The position numbers were made by a program, and so were the translations under genes. The notes beneath the pieces are model-generated. The model was not told the DNA's origin and made no database searches. It was given only the letters and a program-made list of their open reading frames with translations. Positions 27,119 through 34,854 of a stretch of DNA of 64,000 bases are shown one piece after another (position 1 is the stretch's first letter; each line of letters opens with the position of its first letter). The stretch comes from Albidovulum litorale (GTDB taxonomy: Bacteria > Pseudomonadota > Alphaproteobacteria > Rhodobacterales > Rhodobacteraceae), in the NCBI RefSeq assembly GCF_025751495.1, contig NZ_JAOWKZ010000004.1, positions 461,736 through 525,735 of the forward strand, given 5' to 3'.

Positions 27119-28006
27119 ATGAAGAACGCTTTTCGCGACTGGTCGAACGTCCGCTACTTCCTTGCGGTCTATCGCGAGGGCTCGACATTGGCCGCATCGC
27201 GCAAGCTTGGCGCGGCACAGCCGACCGTCGCGCGGCGCATCGATGCGCTGGAGCGCGAATTGGGACTGGTCCTGTTCGAGCGCGAGACACGGGGGTTTCG
27301 CCCGACAGCACTGGCGCGGGCACTTTTGCCGCAGGCTGAGGCCATCGAGAAAGCGGCAGAGGGTTTTGAGGAAAAAGCCGCGGATCTGACGCGGTCACGG
27401 CCGATCCGCATCACAGCGCCGGGAGCCAATTTCTCGCCCCGCATGCAGCGGATAATCTACGATTTCACCGTGGCCAATCCCGGTGTCGGATTTGAGTTCA
27501 TCCAGACGACGAAAGTTCTGGACCTTGCCGCCGGCGAGGCCGACGTTGCACTCAGGCTTACGACAAAGGCGCCCGAACCCGATCTAATATGCCGCAAGAT
27601 AAGCGTCGCACGATACGCGGTTTACGGATCGCGTGCCTACGCCGCAAAAAGGCGTTTGCCGATGAGCGAGGCCGATTTGAAGGGCCATCGCTTCGTGGTC
27701 TATCGGCCCGATCCGACGCCGCGTCCAAACGAAGCGTGGCTGCTGCAGTTCATCACACCGGACCAGATCGTTGGCGCATTTGCAGAGTTCGCTCTTATGC
27801 GGGAAGCGGTCACCAATGGACAGGGACTGGGCCTTCTGAACGTCAAGCATTCAGAACCGGACGACAACCTGATCCGCTGCTTCGATCCGGTCGAGGCGCT
27901 TACGCAGGATCACCTTCTGCTGGTGTCGCCGGAAGCGTACCGACGCCCGGAAGTGAAGAAGTTCATCAAGTTCTTCGCCCCGCGTTATGCGTCGATTTTC
28001 AAGTGA
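27119..28006 (+). CDS. LysR-family transcriptional regulator
   Basis: 295 aa from the ATG at 27119 (MKNAFRDWSNVRYFLAVYR). N-terminal HTH (GSTLAASRKLGAAQPTVARR, residues 18-37) and LysR substrate-binding domain with an SRPIRITAP linker. Upstream in-frame codons to 26969 overlap the divergent gene and are not credible. The upstream region is AT-richer than its neighbours. Possible target: the divergent 71-residue gene. Convergent with puuD, 12 bases apart. Confidence 0.88.
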   Translation: MKNAFRDWSNVRYFLAVYREGSTLAASRKLGAAQPTVARRIDALERELGLVLFERETRGFRPTALARALLPQAEAIEKAAEGFEEKAADLTRSRPIRITAPGANFSPRMQRIIYDFTVANPGVGFEFIQTTKVLDLAAGEADVALRLTTKAPEPDLICRKISVARYAVYGSRAYAAKRRLPMSEADLKGHRFVVYRPDPTPRPNEAWLLQFITPDQIVGAFAEFALMREAVTNGQGLGLLNVKHSEPDDNLIRCFDPVEALTQDHLLLVSPEAYRRPEVKKFIKFFAPRYASIFK

Positions 28007-28018
28007 TTGCAGCCGCGG

Positions 28019-29254
28019 CTAGCCATCGCCCCGTGTGACGCCGCGATACCACGCGACGATCTTGGCGCGTTCCTCGGGCTCGATGAATGAGGCGTTGGCG
28101 GGCGGCATGGCGTGGCTGACCCCGGCCTGAAGGTAGATCTCGCGTGCCTGCGTGGCGATCTGTTCGCGGGTTTCGAGGATCACACCCTTTGGCGCCCATG
28201 GGATGCCCTCGAAGAAGGGCTCGGAGGCGTGGCACATCGAGCAGCGGCCAAGGACGATGCTTTCGACCTCTTCGAAATCGCCCGCCGCCGCGAACCGCTC
28301 GGCGGTGTGGCTGAGCTTCGCCTCGCCCTCGGCCTCCGCACGGAAGAGGGGCGCGGTGGAGAGCCATGCGATGAGAAGGAAGAGCAGCACCGTCGCGATC
28401 CAGGTCCAGGTCGGGCTGCCCGCACGGGCGTGCTGGGTGTTGAACCAGTGTCGGATCGTGACGCCCATCAGGAAGACGAGGCTGGCGATCAACCAGTTGT
28501 TTTCCGTGGCAAAGGCCAGCGGATAGTGGTTCGACAGCATCATGAAGATGACGGGCAGCGTCAGGTAGTTGTTATGGGTCGAGCGCAGCTTGGCGATCTT
28601 GCCGTATTTCGGGTCAGGTGTGCGGCCCGCGATCAGGTCTGCGACCACGACCTTCTGGTTCGGGATGATCACCATGAAGACGTTCGCCGACATGATCGTC
28701 GCGGTGATGGCGCCAAGGTGCAGAAGTGCCGCGCGGCCTGAAAAGACCTGCGTGTAGAACCACGCCAGAGCCACGAGGATGATGTAGAGGAGCACCATTA
28801 ACGTGGTGGGACTCTCGCCGAGTTTCGACTTGCAAAGCGTGTCATAGATCAGCCAGCCCACCGCCAGCGATGCGAGCGAGATGAGGATCGCCTGCCAGAC
28901 CGGGATGTCGAGCACGTTTGGATCGACAAGATAAAGGTCGGCCCCGAGGTAGTAGACGAGGCAGAGAAGCGCGAAGCCCGAAAGCCAGGTCGCATAGCTT
29001 TCCCATTTGAACCAGATCAGGTCGCCCGGCATCTTCTCGGGCGCGACGAGGTATTTCTGGATATGGTAGAAGCCACCGCCATGAACCTGCCATTCCTCGC
29101 CGTCGGCACCACTCGCCAGATTGCGGTCGCGGTGCAGGCCGAGGTCGAGCGCGATGAAATAAAACGACGAGCCGATCCATGCGATCGCGGTGATCACATG
29201 CAGCCAGCGCACGGCGAATTCCAGCCAGTCGGCCAGCACGATGAAGTCGTACAT
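28019..29254 (-). CDS. puuD: Urate hydroxylase PuuD (membrane, with cytochrome c domain)
   Basis: Oxidises urate and passes electrons to the respiratory chain, replacing soluble uricase. 411 aa: about eight or nine membrane segments form the DUF989 domain (residues 1-310; HxxxxIAWIGSSFYF start, STHNNYLTLPVIFMMLSNHY near 225). A periplasmic C-terminal class I cytochrome c domain has the heme site CSMCH near residue 345 and a SHAMPPANAS Met region. Divergent from a LysR gene, the likely regulator. No other purine-degradation gene lies in the window. Confidence 0.95.
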   Translation of the reverse strand: MYDFIVLADWLEFAVRWLHVITAIAWIGSSFYFIALDLGLHRDRNLASGADGEEWQVHGGGFYHIQKYLVAPEKMPGDLIWFKWESYATWLSGFALLCLVYYLGADLYLVDPNVLDIPVWQAILISLASLAVGWLIYDTLCKSKLGESPTTLMVLLYIILVALAWFYTQVFSGRAALLHLGAITATIMSANVFMVIIPNQKVVVADLIAGRTPDPKYGKIAKLRSTHNNYLTLPVIFMMLSNHYPLAFATENNWLIASLVFLMGVTIRHWFNTQHARAGSPTWTWIATVLLFLLIAWLSTAPLFRAEAEGEAKLSHTAERFAAAGDFEEVESIVLGRCSMCHASEPFFEGIPWAPKGVILETREQIATQAREIYLQAGVSHAMPPANASFIEPEERAKIVAWYRGVTRGDG

Positions 29255-29376
29255 CCCGCTCCTCCCTCAGGGACTCAGTGCAGATGACGCTATACCGAAG
29301 CGCATTCCCCTGATAATCCTTAGAATAACTGAGAACTTTCAATCATTGCCGAATAATGTCGGGTGAGGGGACGGCG

Positions 29377-30327
29377 ATGGCCTATGTGAACAATATCAAG
29401 ATGTTCGTTCGGGTCTTCGAGCTTGGCTCCATGTCGGCCGCCGCACGGGATCAGCGCACATCGCCCGCTGTCGCCTCGGCGCGGATCGCGGAACTGGAGA
29501 AGCACCTCGGCGTCAGGCTGTTCAACCGCACGACGCGGCGGTTGCAGCCGACGGAGAACGGCCGGCTGTTCTACGAAGGCGCGCGCAAGGTGCTGGAGGC
29601 GATCGACGATGCCGAAGCGGCGGTCATGGCCTCCACCCAGAACCTGCGCGGCACGGTGTTCGTCGCCGCCCCCCTGGGCGTCGGGAGGCGCTTCATCGCG
29701 CCGCATGTGCCCGAGTTCAAGGATGCCTATCCCCAGATCGACGTGCGCCTGCGCCTGTCGGACCGCAAGATCGATGTGATCGGCGAGGGGCTCGACATGG
29801 CGTTTCATCTTGGGCTTCTGGAGGATTCGACGCTGAAGATGCGGCTGATCGCCGAATGCCCGCGTATCCTTTGCGCGTCACCCGCCTACATCGCTGCGCG
29901 GGGCGATCCTGAAACGGGCGAGCGGCTGATTGCCGAGAAGCACGACTGCCTGAACCTGCGCTTTCCAGGCGCAACAGAATTCCAGTGGACGCTTCTTGCG
30001 CCCGGCGGGCCGAAAAGGTTCGAGGTGGCGGGGCCGTTCGAAACCGATGATGGCGATGTGCTGACGGGCTGGGCGCTCGACGGGCGCGGGATCGTAATGA
30101 AGCCGATCTTCGAGGTCGCCGAGTATCTGCGGGACGGGCGGCTGGTTCCGGTCGTGCGGGACACGCCACCAGTGCCGGTGCAACTCACCTGCCTGACCCA
30201 GCATCGCCGGTTGCGCGATCCAAAAATCCGCGCCTTCACCGATTTCATTATCGTCAAGTGCCGCGAGGAACTCTCCAAGGCGATGCAGGGGATCACGCTG
30301 CCTGACCTTTCGGTCAAACCCGCGTGA
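29377..30327 (+). CDS. LysR-family transcriptional regulator, puuD neighbour
   Basis: 316 aa from the ATG at 29377, preceded by GAGGGG; an ATG 21 bases upstream has no ribosome site. HTH at about 15-45 (GSMSAAARDQRTSPAVASAR) and an effector domain of the CrgA/DmlR-like LysR group (FNRTTRRLQPTENGRLFYEGA). The 122-base gap to divergent puuD is AT-rich (ATAATCCTTAGAATAACT near 29313), suitable for shared control. It may therefore sense urate or another purine metabolite; that is inference from position. Confidence 0.88.
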   Translation: MAYVNNIKMFVRVFELGSMSAAARDQRTSPAVASARIAELEKHLGVRLFNRTTRRLQPTENGRLFYEGARKVLEAIDDAEAAVMASTQNLRGTVFVAAPLGVGRRFIAPHVPEFKDAYPQIDVRLRLSDRKIDVIGEGLDMAFHLGLLEDSTLKMRLIAECPRILCASPAYIAARGDPETGERLIAEKHDCLNLRFPGATEFQWTLLAPGGPKRFEVAGPFETDDGDVLTGWALDGRGIVMKPIFEVAEYLRDGRLVPVVRDTPPVPVQLTCLTQHRRLRDPKIRAFTDFIIVKCREELSKAMQGITLPDLSVKPA

Positions 30328-30354
30328 AACTGCCCAAAACCCGGTTGCCCGCGT

Positions 30355-30370
30355 GTTCACTCCGGTGAAC
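30355..30370. promoter_or_regulatory. Palindrome upstream of the AraC-type gene
   Basis: GTTCAC-TCCG-GTGAAC has perfect 6-bp arms and lies 44 bases before the AraC-family start. A second short dyad (GTCCC/GGGAC) follows about 15 bases later. Possible operator; the protein that binds is unknown. Confidence 0.35.
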
Positions 30371-30413
30371 TCTACGTGCTGTCCCAAAGACCGGGACAAT
30401 CCCGGAGGGCACG

Positions 30414-31340
30414 ATGGACATTCTCGACGACATTCTCGACACGCTCGACCTGCGCGGTGCCCTTTATTTCCGGACCGACTTCACCGGTCCCTGGGCGGTC
30501 AGGGTGCCGGAGTTCGGCTCGGCCGCGCGGTTCCATCTGGTGATGCAGGGGCAACTGCACGTGACGACCGCCTGCGGGGCGGAATTGTCGCTCGGTCCCG
30601 GAGATCTGGTCATGATTCCCAAGGGCTGGCCTCATGTGCTGGCCGACGCGCCGGGGCGGCAGGCGCCGGAACTGGAAACGGTGCTGGAGGCCGTGGGCTA
30701 TGACGGGCAGGGGGTTCTGCGCGTGGGCGATGGCGATCCTTCGGCTTCGACCCAGATGCTTTGCGGCCATTTTAACTTTCGCGAACGTGCCGATCACCCG
30801 ATCCTGCGGGCGCTGCCCGACCACATCGTTATCACCGCCGCGATGCGGCTCAGGGAACCGCTTCTGGATGAGATGCTGCGGCTGGCCGCGCGCCGCGCCT
30901 TTGCCGACCGGCTGGGATCGGAGGCGGCGATCACCCGCCTGTCAGAGATCGTTTTCATCGAGGTGCTGCGGGCGGGGATCGGCCAGTCGCCCGAACTCAT
31001 GGGGCTGATGGAGGCGTTCCGTGACCGCCAGATCGGCCGGGCGCTGGAACTGATCCACCGCGACCCGGACAAGGGCTGGACGGCGGAAAGCCTCGCCTCG
31101 GAGGTCGCCATGTCACGCTCGCGTTTCGCCGAGAGGTTCAGCCAACTCGTCGGTGTCGGGCCTATGACCTATCTGTCCGATTGGCGTTTGCAAAAGGCGC
31201 TGGCGCTGCTGGAACGCTCGCAGTCCACAGTGCAGGAAATCGCGGGCAAGGCGGGCTATTCCTCACCCGCCGCATTCACACGTGCTTTCGCCGGAAAGTT
31301 TGGGTTGGCGCCGACCGAATATCGCCGCCGGGCCGCCTGA
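30414..31340 (+). CDS. AraC-family regulator with N-terminal cupin domain
   Basis: 308 aa. Residues about 10-190 form an RmlC-like cupin (FHLVMQGQLHV; LSLGPGDLVMIPKGWPHVLAD), the AraC_binding type seen in regulators such as NimR-like proteins. Two AraC HTH motifs follow at about 215-305 (LASEVAMSRSRFAERFSQL and IAGKAGYSSPAAFTRAFAG). CGGAGG precedes the ATG. Nearby genes are all separately controlled, so the target may be distant or the TetR/redox cluster. It is convergent with the TetR gene, stops 5 bases apart. Confidence 0.9.
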   Translation: MDILDDILDTLDLRGALYFRTDFTGPWAVRVPEFGSAARFHLVMQGQLHVTTACGAELSLGPGDLVMIPKGWPHVLADAPGRQAPELETVLEAVGYDGQGVLRVGDGDPSASTQMLCGHFNFRERADHPILRALPDHIVITAAMRLREPLLDEMLRLAARRAFADRLGSEAAITRLSEIVFIEVLRAGIGQSPELMGLMEAFRDRQIGRALELIHRDPDKGWTAESLASEVAMSRSRFAERFSQLVGVGPMTYLSDWRLQKALALLERSQSTVQEIAGKAGYSSPAAFTRAFAGKFGLAPTEYRRRAA

Positions 31341-31345
31341 CGGGC

Positions 31346-31912
31346 TCAGTTCGCCAGCAACAGCGCCGCGATTTCCTTCGCCTTCTCGGCGGCATTCTGG
31401 TCGCGCGAGACATGGGCGGTGGCCATGGCGCCCTCGAACAGGATCTGCAGTTTCTGGCCGACATCCTTTGGATTGGTTACCTTTGCCGCGCGGGCAAGGT
31501 CTTCGTAGAACGCGGCTACCAGCCGTTTGTGGGTCGCCGCGTGCTGGAAAACCGGGTTCATCACGCCACCGGTTTCGGGATATTCGGCAGCGGCGGCAAC
31601 GAACGGGCAGCCGAAGAACGTGTCGGCCTTAATCCATTCGCCAAGGAGGTCGAAGGTCGCGAGGATCTTGTCCTGAGGCGTGCCATTGGTGGCCTCGGCG
31701 CGGGTGCGGAGCGCGTCCCGTTCCTCTTCGTCGAATGCGTCGAGTACGGCGACGATCAGGTCCTCTTTCGACTTGAAGTGGCGGTAAAGCGTTGTCTTCG
31801 CGACGCCCGTCTCCGCCACGATCTGGTCGATCCCTGTGGCGTGACAGCCGTTGCGGTTGAAGAGTTCGCCCGCAACGGACAGGATGTGGGCCCGAATGCC
31901 GCTTCGCTTCAC
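31346..31912 (-). CDS. TetR-family regulator
   Basis: 188 aa. HTH at about 25-45 (IDQIVAETGVAKTTLYRHF) and a C-terminal domain of the type seen in YjdC/LmrA-like TetR proteins (CPFVAAAAEYPE, QHAATHKRL). Two strong GATAC...GTATC palindromes lie 133-176 bases upstream of its start, in an AT-rich promoter region shared with the divergent 32137-33285 genes. It probably represses both itself and that unit. The single Cys (GCPF) might be redox-sensitive, but that is speculation. Confidence 0.88.
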   Translation of the reverse strand: MKRSGIRAHILSVAGELFNRNGCHATGIDQIVAETGVAKTTLYRHFKSKEDLIVAVLDAFDEEERDALRTRAEATNGTPQDKILATFDLLGEWIKADTFFGCPFVAAAAEYPETGGVMNPVFQHAATHKRLVAAFYEDLARAAKVTNPKDVGQKLQILFEGAMATAHVSRDQNAAEKAKEIAALLLAN

Positions 31913-32044
31913 GTCTTTCCCTCTATCGCTACAGATTCGTTTCTACCGGTTCGGCGGCAGGTTTGCAGTTAATAATCTATCGGCATGGGAAAAAATTCAA
32001 TAATTTTCAGGCAAATACACACAAAAGAGAGAATAGTTGACTTC

Positions 32045-32060
32045 GATACAGATCTGTATC
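32045..32060. promoter_or_regulatory. TetR operator 1 (perfect 16-bp palindrome)
   Basis: GATACAGATCTGTATC is a perfect palindrome in the divergent promoter between the TetR gene and the small-membrane-protein/DUF4142 unit. It has the size and symmetry of TetR operators. Its centre is 28 bases from that of operator 2. Confidence 0.7.
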
Positions 32061-32072
32061 ATTAACAGTAAC

Positions 32073-32088
32073 GATACCGAGCTGTATC
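32073..32088. promoter_or_regulatory. TetR operator 2 (imperfect copy)
   Basis: GATACCGAGCTGTATC repeats operator 1 with one broken pair (the outer GATAC/GTATC arms are perfect). Two sites about 2.7 helical turns apart suggest co-operative binding or control of two divergent promoters. Confidence 0.65.
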
Positions 32089-32136
32089 TTAAGTTCTAAA
32101 GGTTGGAAACTGATCAACCCTCTCGCTGGAGAGTGC

Positions 32137-32340
32137 ATGATGCGCTTCAGATCGTTTTTCCGGAAAAGTCTCGTCGACGTGGTCGTCGTCGTCGCCCTGT
32201 TCGTCATCGTCGAATCGTTGGCCTCCATTATTCTGTTTTCGCGCCCGGCTTCGGCCGGTTCTCCCCATACTTCGGCAACTGCTTTTGCGGATCGTCCCGG
32301 AGTGTTTGCCTCGGGTCCCGCATTCTCCCCGTCCCCTTGA
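32137..32340 (+). CDS. Possible small single-pass membrane protein (67 aa)
   Basis: ATG at 32137 (second ATG three bases later) with GGAGAG 4 bases upstream. The N-terminus is basic (MMRFRSFFRKS), then a Val-rich membrane helix (about residues 12-35), then a Ser/Pro/Ala-rich tail of about 30 residues predicted outside. No family recognised. It lies just after the two TetR operators and 21 bases before a large hairpin, so it would be the first gene of the regulated unit. Could be spurious; a competing minus-strand frame (32007-32228) has no ribosome site. Confidence 0.42.
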   Translation: MMRFRSFFRKSLVDVVVVVALFVIVESLASIILFSRPASAGSPHTSATAFADRPGVFASGPAFSPSP

Positions 32341-32361
32341 TCGAGGGTCCCAAGGCGCTCA

Positions 32362-32408
32362 GGGTTTCTCTGTCACGGGTTGCAGCAAGTCCCGTGACAG
32401 AGAAACCC
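32362..32408. terminator. 18-bp perfect hairpin before the DUF4142 gene
   Basis: GGGTTTCTCTGTCACGGG pairs base for base with CCCGTGACAGAGAAACCC around an 11-base loop, ending 5 bases before the DUF4142 ribosome site (CAGGAG). Its role is unclear: transcription terminator of the upstream small gene, mRNA-stabilising or attenuator stem in the 5' leader, or a binding site. It is the strongest dyad in the window and lacks a T-run. Confidence 0.7.
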
Positions 32409-32425
32409 AACTTCAGGAGATCACG

Positions 32426-32947
32426 ATGATCCGTCAGACCATGATTGCCGTCGCGCTTGCGGCGGCCACCCCGGCTTTTGCCCAAGACCAGATGAACGAC
32501 CTTCAGATTGCCCATACCGCTTACACGGCCGGGCAGCTCGATATCCGCTATGCCCACCTCGCGCTTGCGGTATCGGAAAACGACGCGGTTCGTGCCTTTG
32601 CCGAAACCATGATCCGCGACCACACGGCGGTGAACGACGCGGCCGTGGCGCTGATCACCGAGCTGAACGTCACGCCCGAGGATAACGACCTGAGCCGCGC
32701 GCTGGTCGAAGGTGCCGCCGCCAAGCGGGCCGAGTTCATGGCGCTTTCGGGCAATGAGTTCGACTGCGCCTATGCCGCGAATGAGCTTGGCTATCATCAG
32801 GTCGTCAACCAGACGGTCGAGGGCAAGTTCATTCCCTGGGCGACGGTTGAGCCGCTGAAGGCGCTTCTTTCGGATGCACTTGTCACCTTCAAGGTGCATG
32901 AAGGCCATGCCGAAGACATGGTCGCAGGTCTGCAATGCGCGTCGTGA
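32426..32947 (+). CDS. Exported DUF4142 (ferritin-like) protein
   Basis: 173 aa starting MIRQTMIAVALAAATPAFA (Sec signal, cleavage after AFA-Q near 21); CAGGAGA lies 7 bases before the ATG. The mature part is helical with the DUF4142 pattern: DLQIAHTAYTAGQLDIRYA, AFAETMIRDHTAVN, then GYHQVVNQTVEG and the C-terminal FKVHEGHAED. DUF4142 belongs to the ferritin-like four-helix superfamily; periplasmic function unproven, linked to stress in some species. Its last 13 bases overlap the cupredoxin gene, implying joint action. Confidence 0.9.
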   Translation: MIRQTMIAVALAAATPAFAQDQMNDLQIAHTAYTAGQLDIRYAHLALAVSENDAVRAFAETMIRDHTAVNDAAVALITELNVTPEDNDLSRALVEGAAAKRAEFMALSGNEFDCAYAANELGYHQVVNQTVEGKFIPWATVEPLKALLSDALVTFKVHEGHAEDMVAGLQCAS

Positions 32948-33285
32948 GCGGCGCAACCCGACGCCGGTTCGGCCTCCTGATGGGGGCCGGGCTGGTGGCG
33001 CCGCTGGTGGTGCGGGCCCATGACGGGCCGCATCTTGTCGAGGCCGGGATTGAGGGTTTCGCCTTTGTTCCGTGCCGGCTGGAAATCCGGGCAGGCGATA
33101 CGGTGCGCTGGACCAACCACGACATCGCGCCACATACGGCGACTGACAAGGCAGGCGGATGGGACACTGGCCGGATCGCCAAGGGTGAAAGTTCGGATGT
33201 CACCTACGACGCACCCGGAACCTATGCGGTCTTTTGCCGCTTTCATCCGAACATGATCGCCGAAGTTGTGGTGGAACCCGCGTAA
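32935..33285 (+). CDS. Tat-exported cupredoxin (plastocyanin/amicyanin-like)
   Basis: 116 aa small blue-copper-type protein. A twin-arginine signal (TRRRFGLLMG, residues 8-17, then a hydrophobic run to about 27) indicates export of folded protein. The type 1 copper ligands are all visible: His in DIAPHTAT near 65, then Cys-x2-His-x3-Met in VFCRFHPNM near 100-107. A GTG at 32944 is an alternative start. Co-encoded with DUF4142, whose end it overlaps. Likely a periplasmic electron carrier; partner unknown. Confidence 0.9.
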   Translation: MRVVSGATRRRFGLLMGAGLVAPLVVRAHDGPHLVEAGIEGFAFVPCRLEIRAGDTVRWTNHDIAPHTATDKAGGWDTGRIAKGESSDVTYDAPGTYAVFCRFHPNMIAEVVVEPA

Positions 33286-33295
33286 CCTACGGAAT

Positions 33296-33319
33296 ATCCC
33301 GCCCGGCAATGGGCGGGAT
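33296..33319. terminator. Bidirectional terminator between cupredoxin and hemoglobin genes
   Basis: ATCCCGCCC/GGGCGGGAT, a perfect 9-bp stem with a 6-base loop, lies between the convergent stops at 33285 and 33354. Confidence 0.6.
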
Positions 33320-33353
33320 CAGATCGCCCCAGACAAGCCGAGACCAGAAACTG

Positions 33354-33761
33354 TCACCGCAGCTTCGGGACGCCGCCCGGCAGGGTTTCGCGTTCGACGA
33401 CGCCGTAACGCAGGCCGCGCCCGATCCGGTGGGCGAGGGCGGACCATGCCGCCGCCGTCTCGGGACGGAGTTCGCGCTTCAGCACGGAATCGAAGAGCCC
33501 GAGCCAGGGATCGAACATGCCGGGCCGGACATTGCCGGCCCGCTGATGAACCTCCAGCGGATTACCATCATAGCTCCGCTCGTAAAGGATCGCGTTGCGC
33601 CAGAAGCCTGCGATCTTTGCCTCATGCGCGGGCCAGTCGGTGACATGGGCGGCAAAGACGGGGCCGAGCCCGGGATGTTCACGGATCGCCGCATAGAAGG
33701 TCGCGACAACGCGGTCGATTTCCTCCGGTGTCACCTCGAAACGCGGGGGCAAAGTGGTCAT
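33354..33761 (-). CDS. Group III truncated hemoglobin
   Basis: 135 aa, start at the ATG at 33761 with AAAGGAG upstream. The pattern is that of group III truncated globins: FYAAIREHPGLGPVF (B helix), DWPAHEAKIAGFWRN (E helix) and YDGNPLEVHQ with the proximal His near residue 73. Binds heme; family members handle oxygen, peroxide or nitric oxide, and some aid microaerobic respiration or nitrosative defence. No reductase partner is adjacent. It stands opposite the DUF4142/cupredoxin unit. Confidence 0.92.
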   Translation of the reverse strand: MTTLPPRFEVTPEEIDRVVATFYAAIREHPGLGPVFAAHVTDWPAHEAKIAGFWRNAILYERSYDGNPLEVHQRAGNVRPGMFDPWLGLFDSVLKRELRPETAAAWSALAHRIGRGLRYGVVERETLPGGVPKLR

Positions 33762-33928
33762 CGCGGCTCCTTTCGTCCGATCCTTGCGGCACGGGAAGGG
33801 GCGATGCAAGCGACGCGATGCCGCGCCGTCCGGAATGAGGCTCAAGGCCCGTCCGTTTGGAGATGTGAGGATGACCGGCTAGCATGCCCGAAGGGGAAAT
33901 GCGGATGCCAATGTGGGAGGGGGAAGCC

Positions 33929-34801
33929 ATGACGGATATTTCGGTCATCGGATTGGGGGCGATGGGATCGGCGCTGGCGCGCGCGCAGATGAAGGCGGGC
34001 CGGTCGGTCACGGTCTGGAACCGAAGCCCGGAAAAGGCGGCGCCGCTTGGGGCGGATGGCGCAGTCGTCGCCGAAACCGCTGCCGATGCCATCGCGGCGA
34101 GCCCGGTCACCATCACCTGCGTGAAGTCGCATCCCCAGACCATCGACGTGTTGCGAAACGCCTCGAACGCACTGCCGGGCAGGACAATCATCGAACTGTC
34201 GACCGGCGGTGCGGAGGAAGCCGAGGAACTGGCGCGGTTCCTTGAAGGCGCGGGTGCCGAATGGATGGTGGGCATCATCAACGCATACCCGCACATGATC
34301 GGTGGCGAAGAGACCGTGCTGTCGGTGGTCGGCACCGAGGCGCAGTGGAAAGCGCATGGCCCGATCATCAAGACCATGGGTGGTGCGTCGGTCCATGTGG
34401 GTGATCAGGCGGGCACGCTCGCGGCTTTGTTTGCGGCCCTCTTCACCGTGCGGCAGGGCTTCATGTGGGGCATGATCTATGGCGCGCTGGCCTGCAAGAA
34501 GGCGGGCATTACGATGCAGATGTTTTCCGATCTGGTGCCAATCTCGATGGGCATGATGAAGCCCTATTACGACTACTTCGCGACAACCGCGCCGGGCGCA
34601 AAGTACGACGACCCGCCCGCCACGATGCGCACCTATGCCGCGGCCTTGGAGGATGTGCTGTCGAGTTTTGAGGCGCTTGGCGCCCGCGATGAATTGCCGC
34701 GTCTTTTCGTCGACATGGCTCACAAGGGCATGGCCGCGGGGCTGGAGGACAAGGCGCTGACCGCTGTTATTGATGTTCTCGACAAAGACGGCCCTGACTG
34801 A
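33929..34801 (+). CDS. NAD(P)-dependent beta-hydroxyacid dehydrogenase / imine-reductase-like enzyme
   Basis: 290 aa from the ATG at 33929 with GGGAGG about 6-10 bases upstream. N-terminal Rossmann motif ISVIGLGAMGSALA, then NRSPEKAA typical of NADPH preference, and a helical C-terminal domain. The Lys-containing catalytic motif of 3-hydroxyisobutyrate dehydrogenases is not clear. Features such as IINAYPHMIGGEETVLSVVG instead match bacterial imine reductases and reductive aminases, so I favour that reading. Substrate unknown; single-gene unit ending in a terminator shared with the convergent FMN-binding gene. Confidence 0.85.
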   Translation: MTDISVIGLGAMGSALARAQMKAGRSVTVWNRSPEKAAPLGADGAVVAETAADAIAASPVTITCVKSHPQTIDVLRNASNALPGRTIIELSTGGAEEAEELARFLEGAGAEWMVGIINAYPHMIGGEETVLSVVGTEAQWKAHGPIIKTMGGASVHVGDQAGTLAALFAALFTVRQGFMWGMIYGALACKKAGITMQMFSDLVPISMGMMKPYYDYFATTAPGAKYDDPPATMRTYAAALEDVLSSFEALGARDELPRLFVDMAHKGMAAGLEDKALTAVIDVLDKDGPD

Positions 34802-34820
34802 ACTCCAACGACCGATTCCG

Positions 34821-34854
34821 AACCGCCGCCTTCACTCGTCGTAAAGGCGGTTTT
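34821..34854 (+). terminator. Terminator after the imine-reductase-like gene
   Basis: AACCGCC/GGCGGTT with TTTT following. It overlaps the last codons of the convergent gene at 34832. Confidence 0.5.

Noticed and set aside
32007..32228. 73-codon minus-strand frame upstream of the TetR gene
   Set aside because: Crosses the two TetR operators, lacks a ribosome site and has a low-complexity Thr run.
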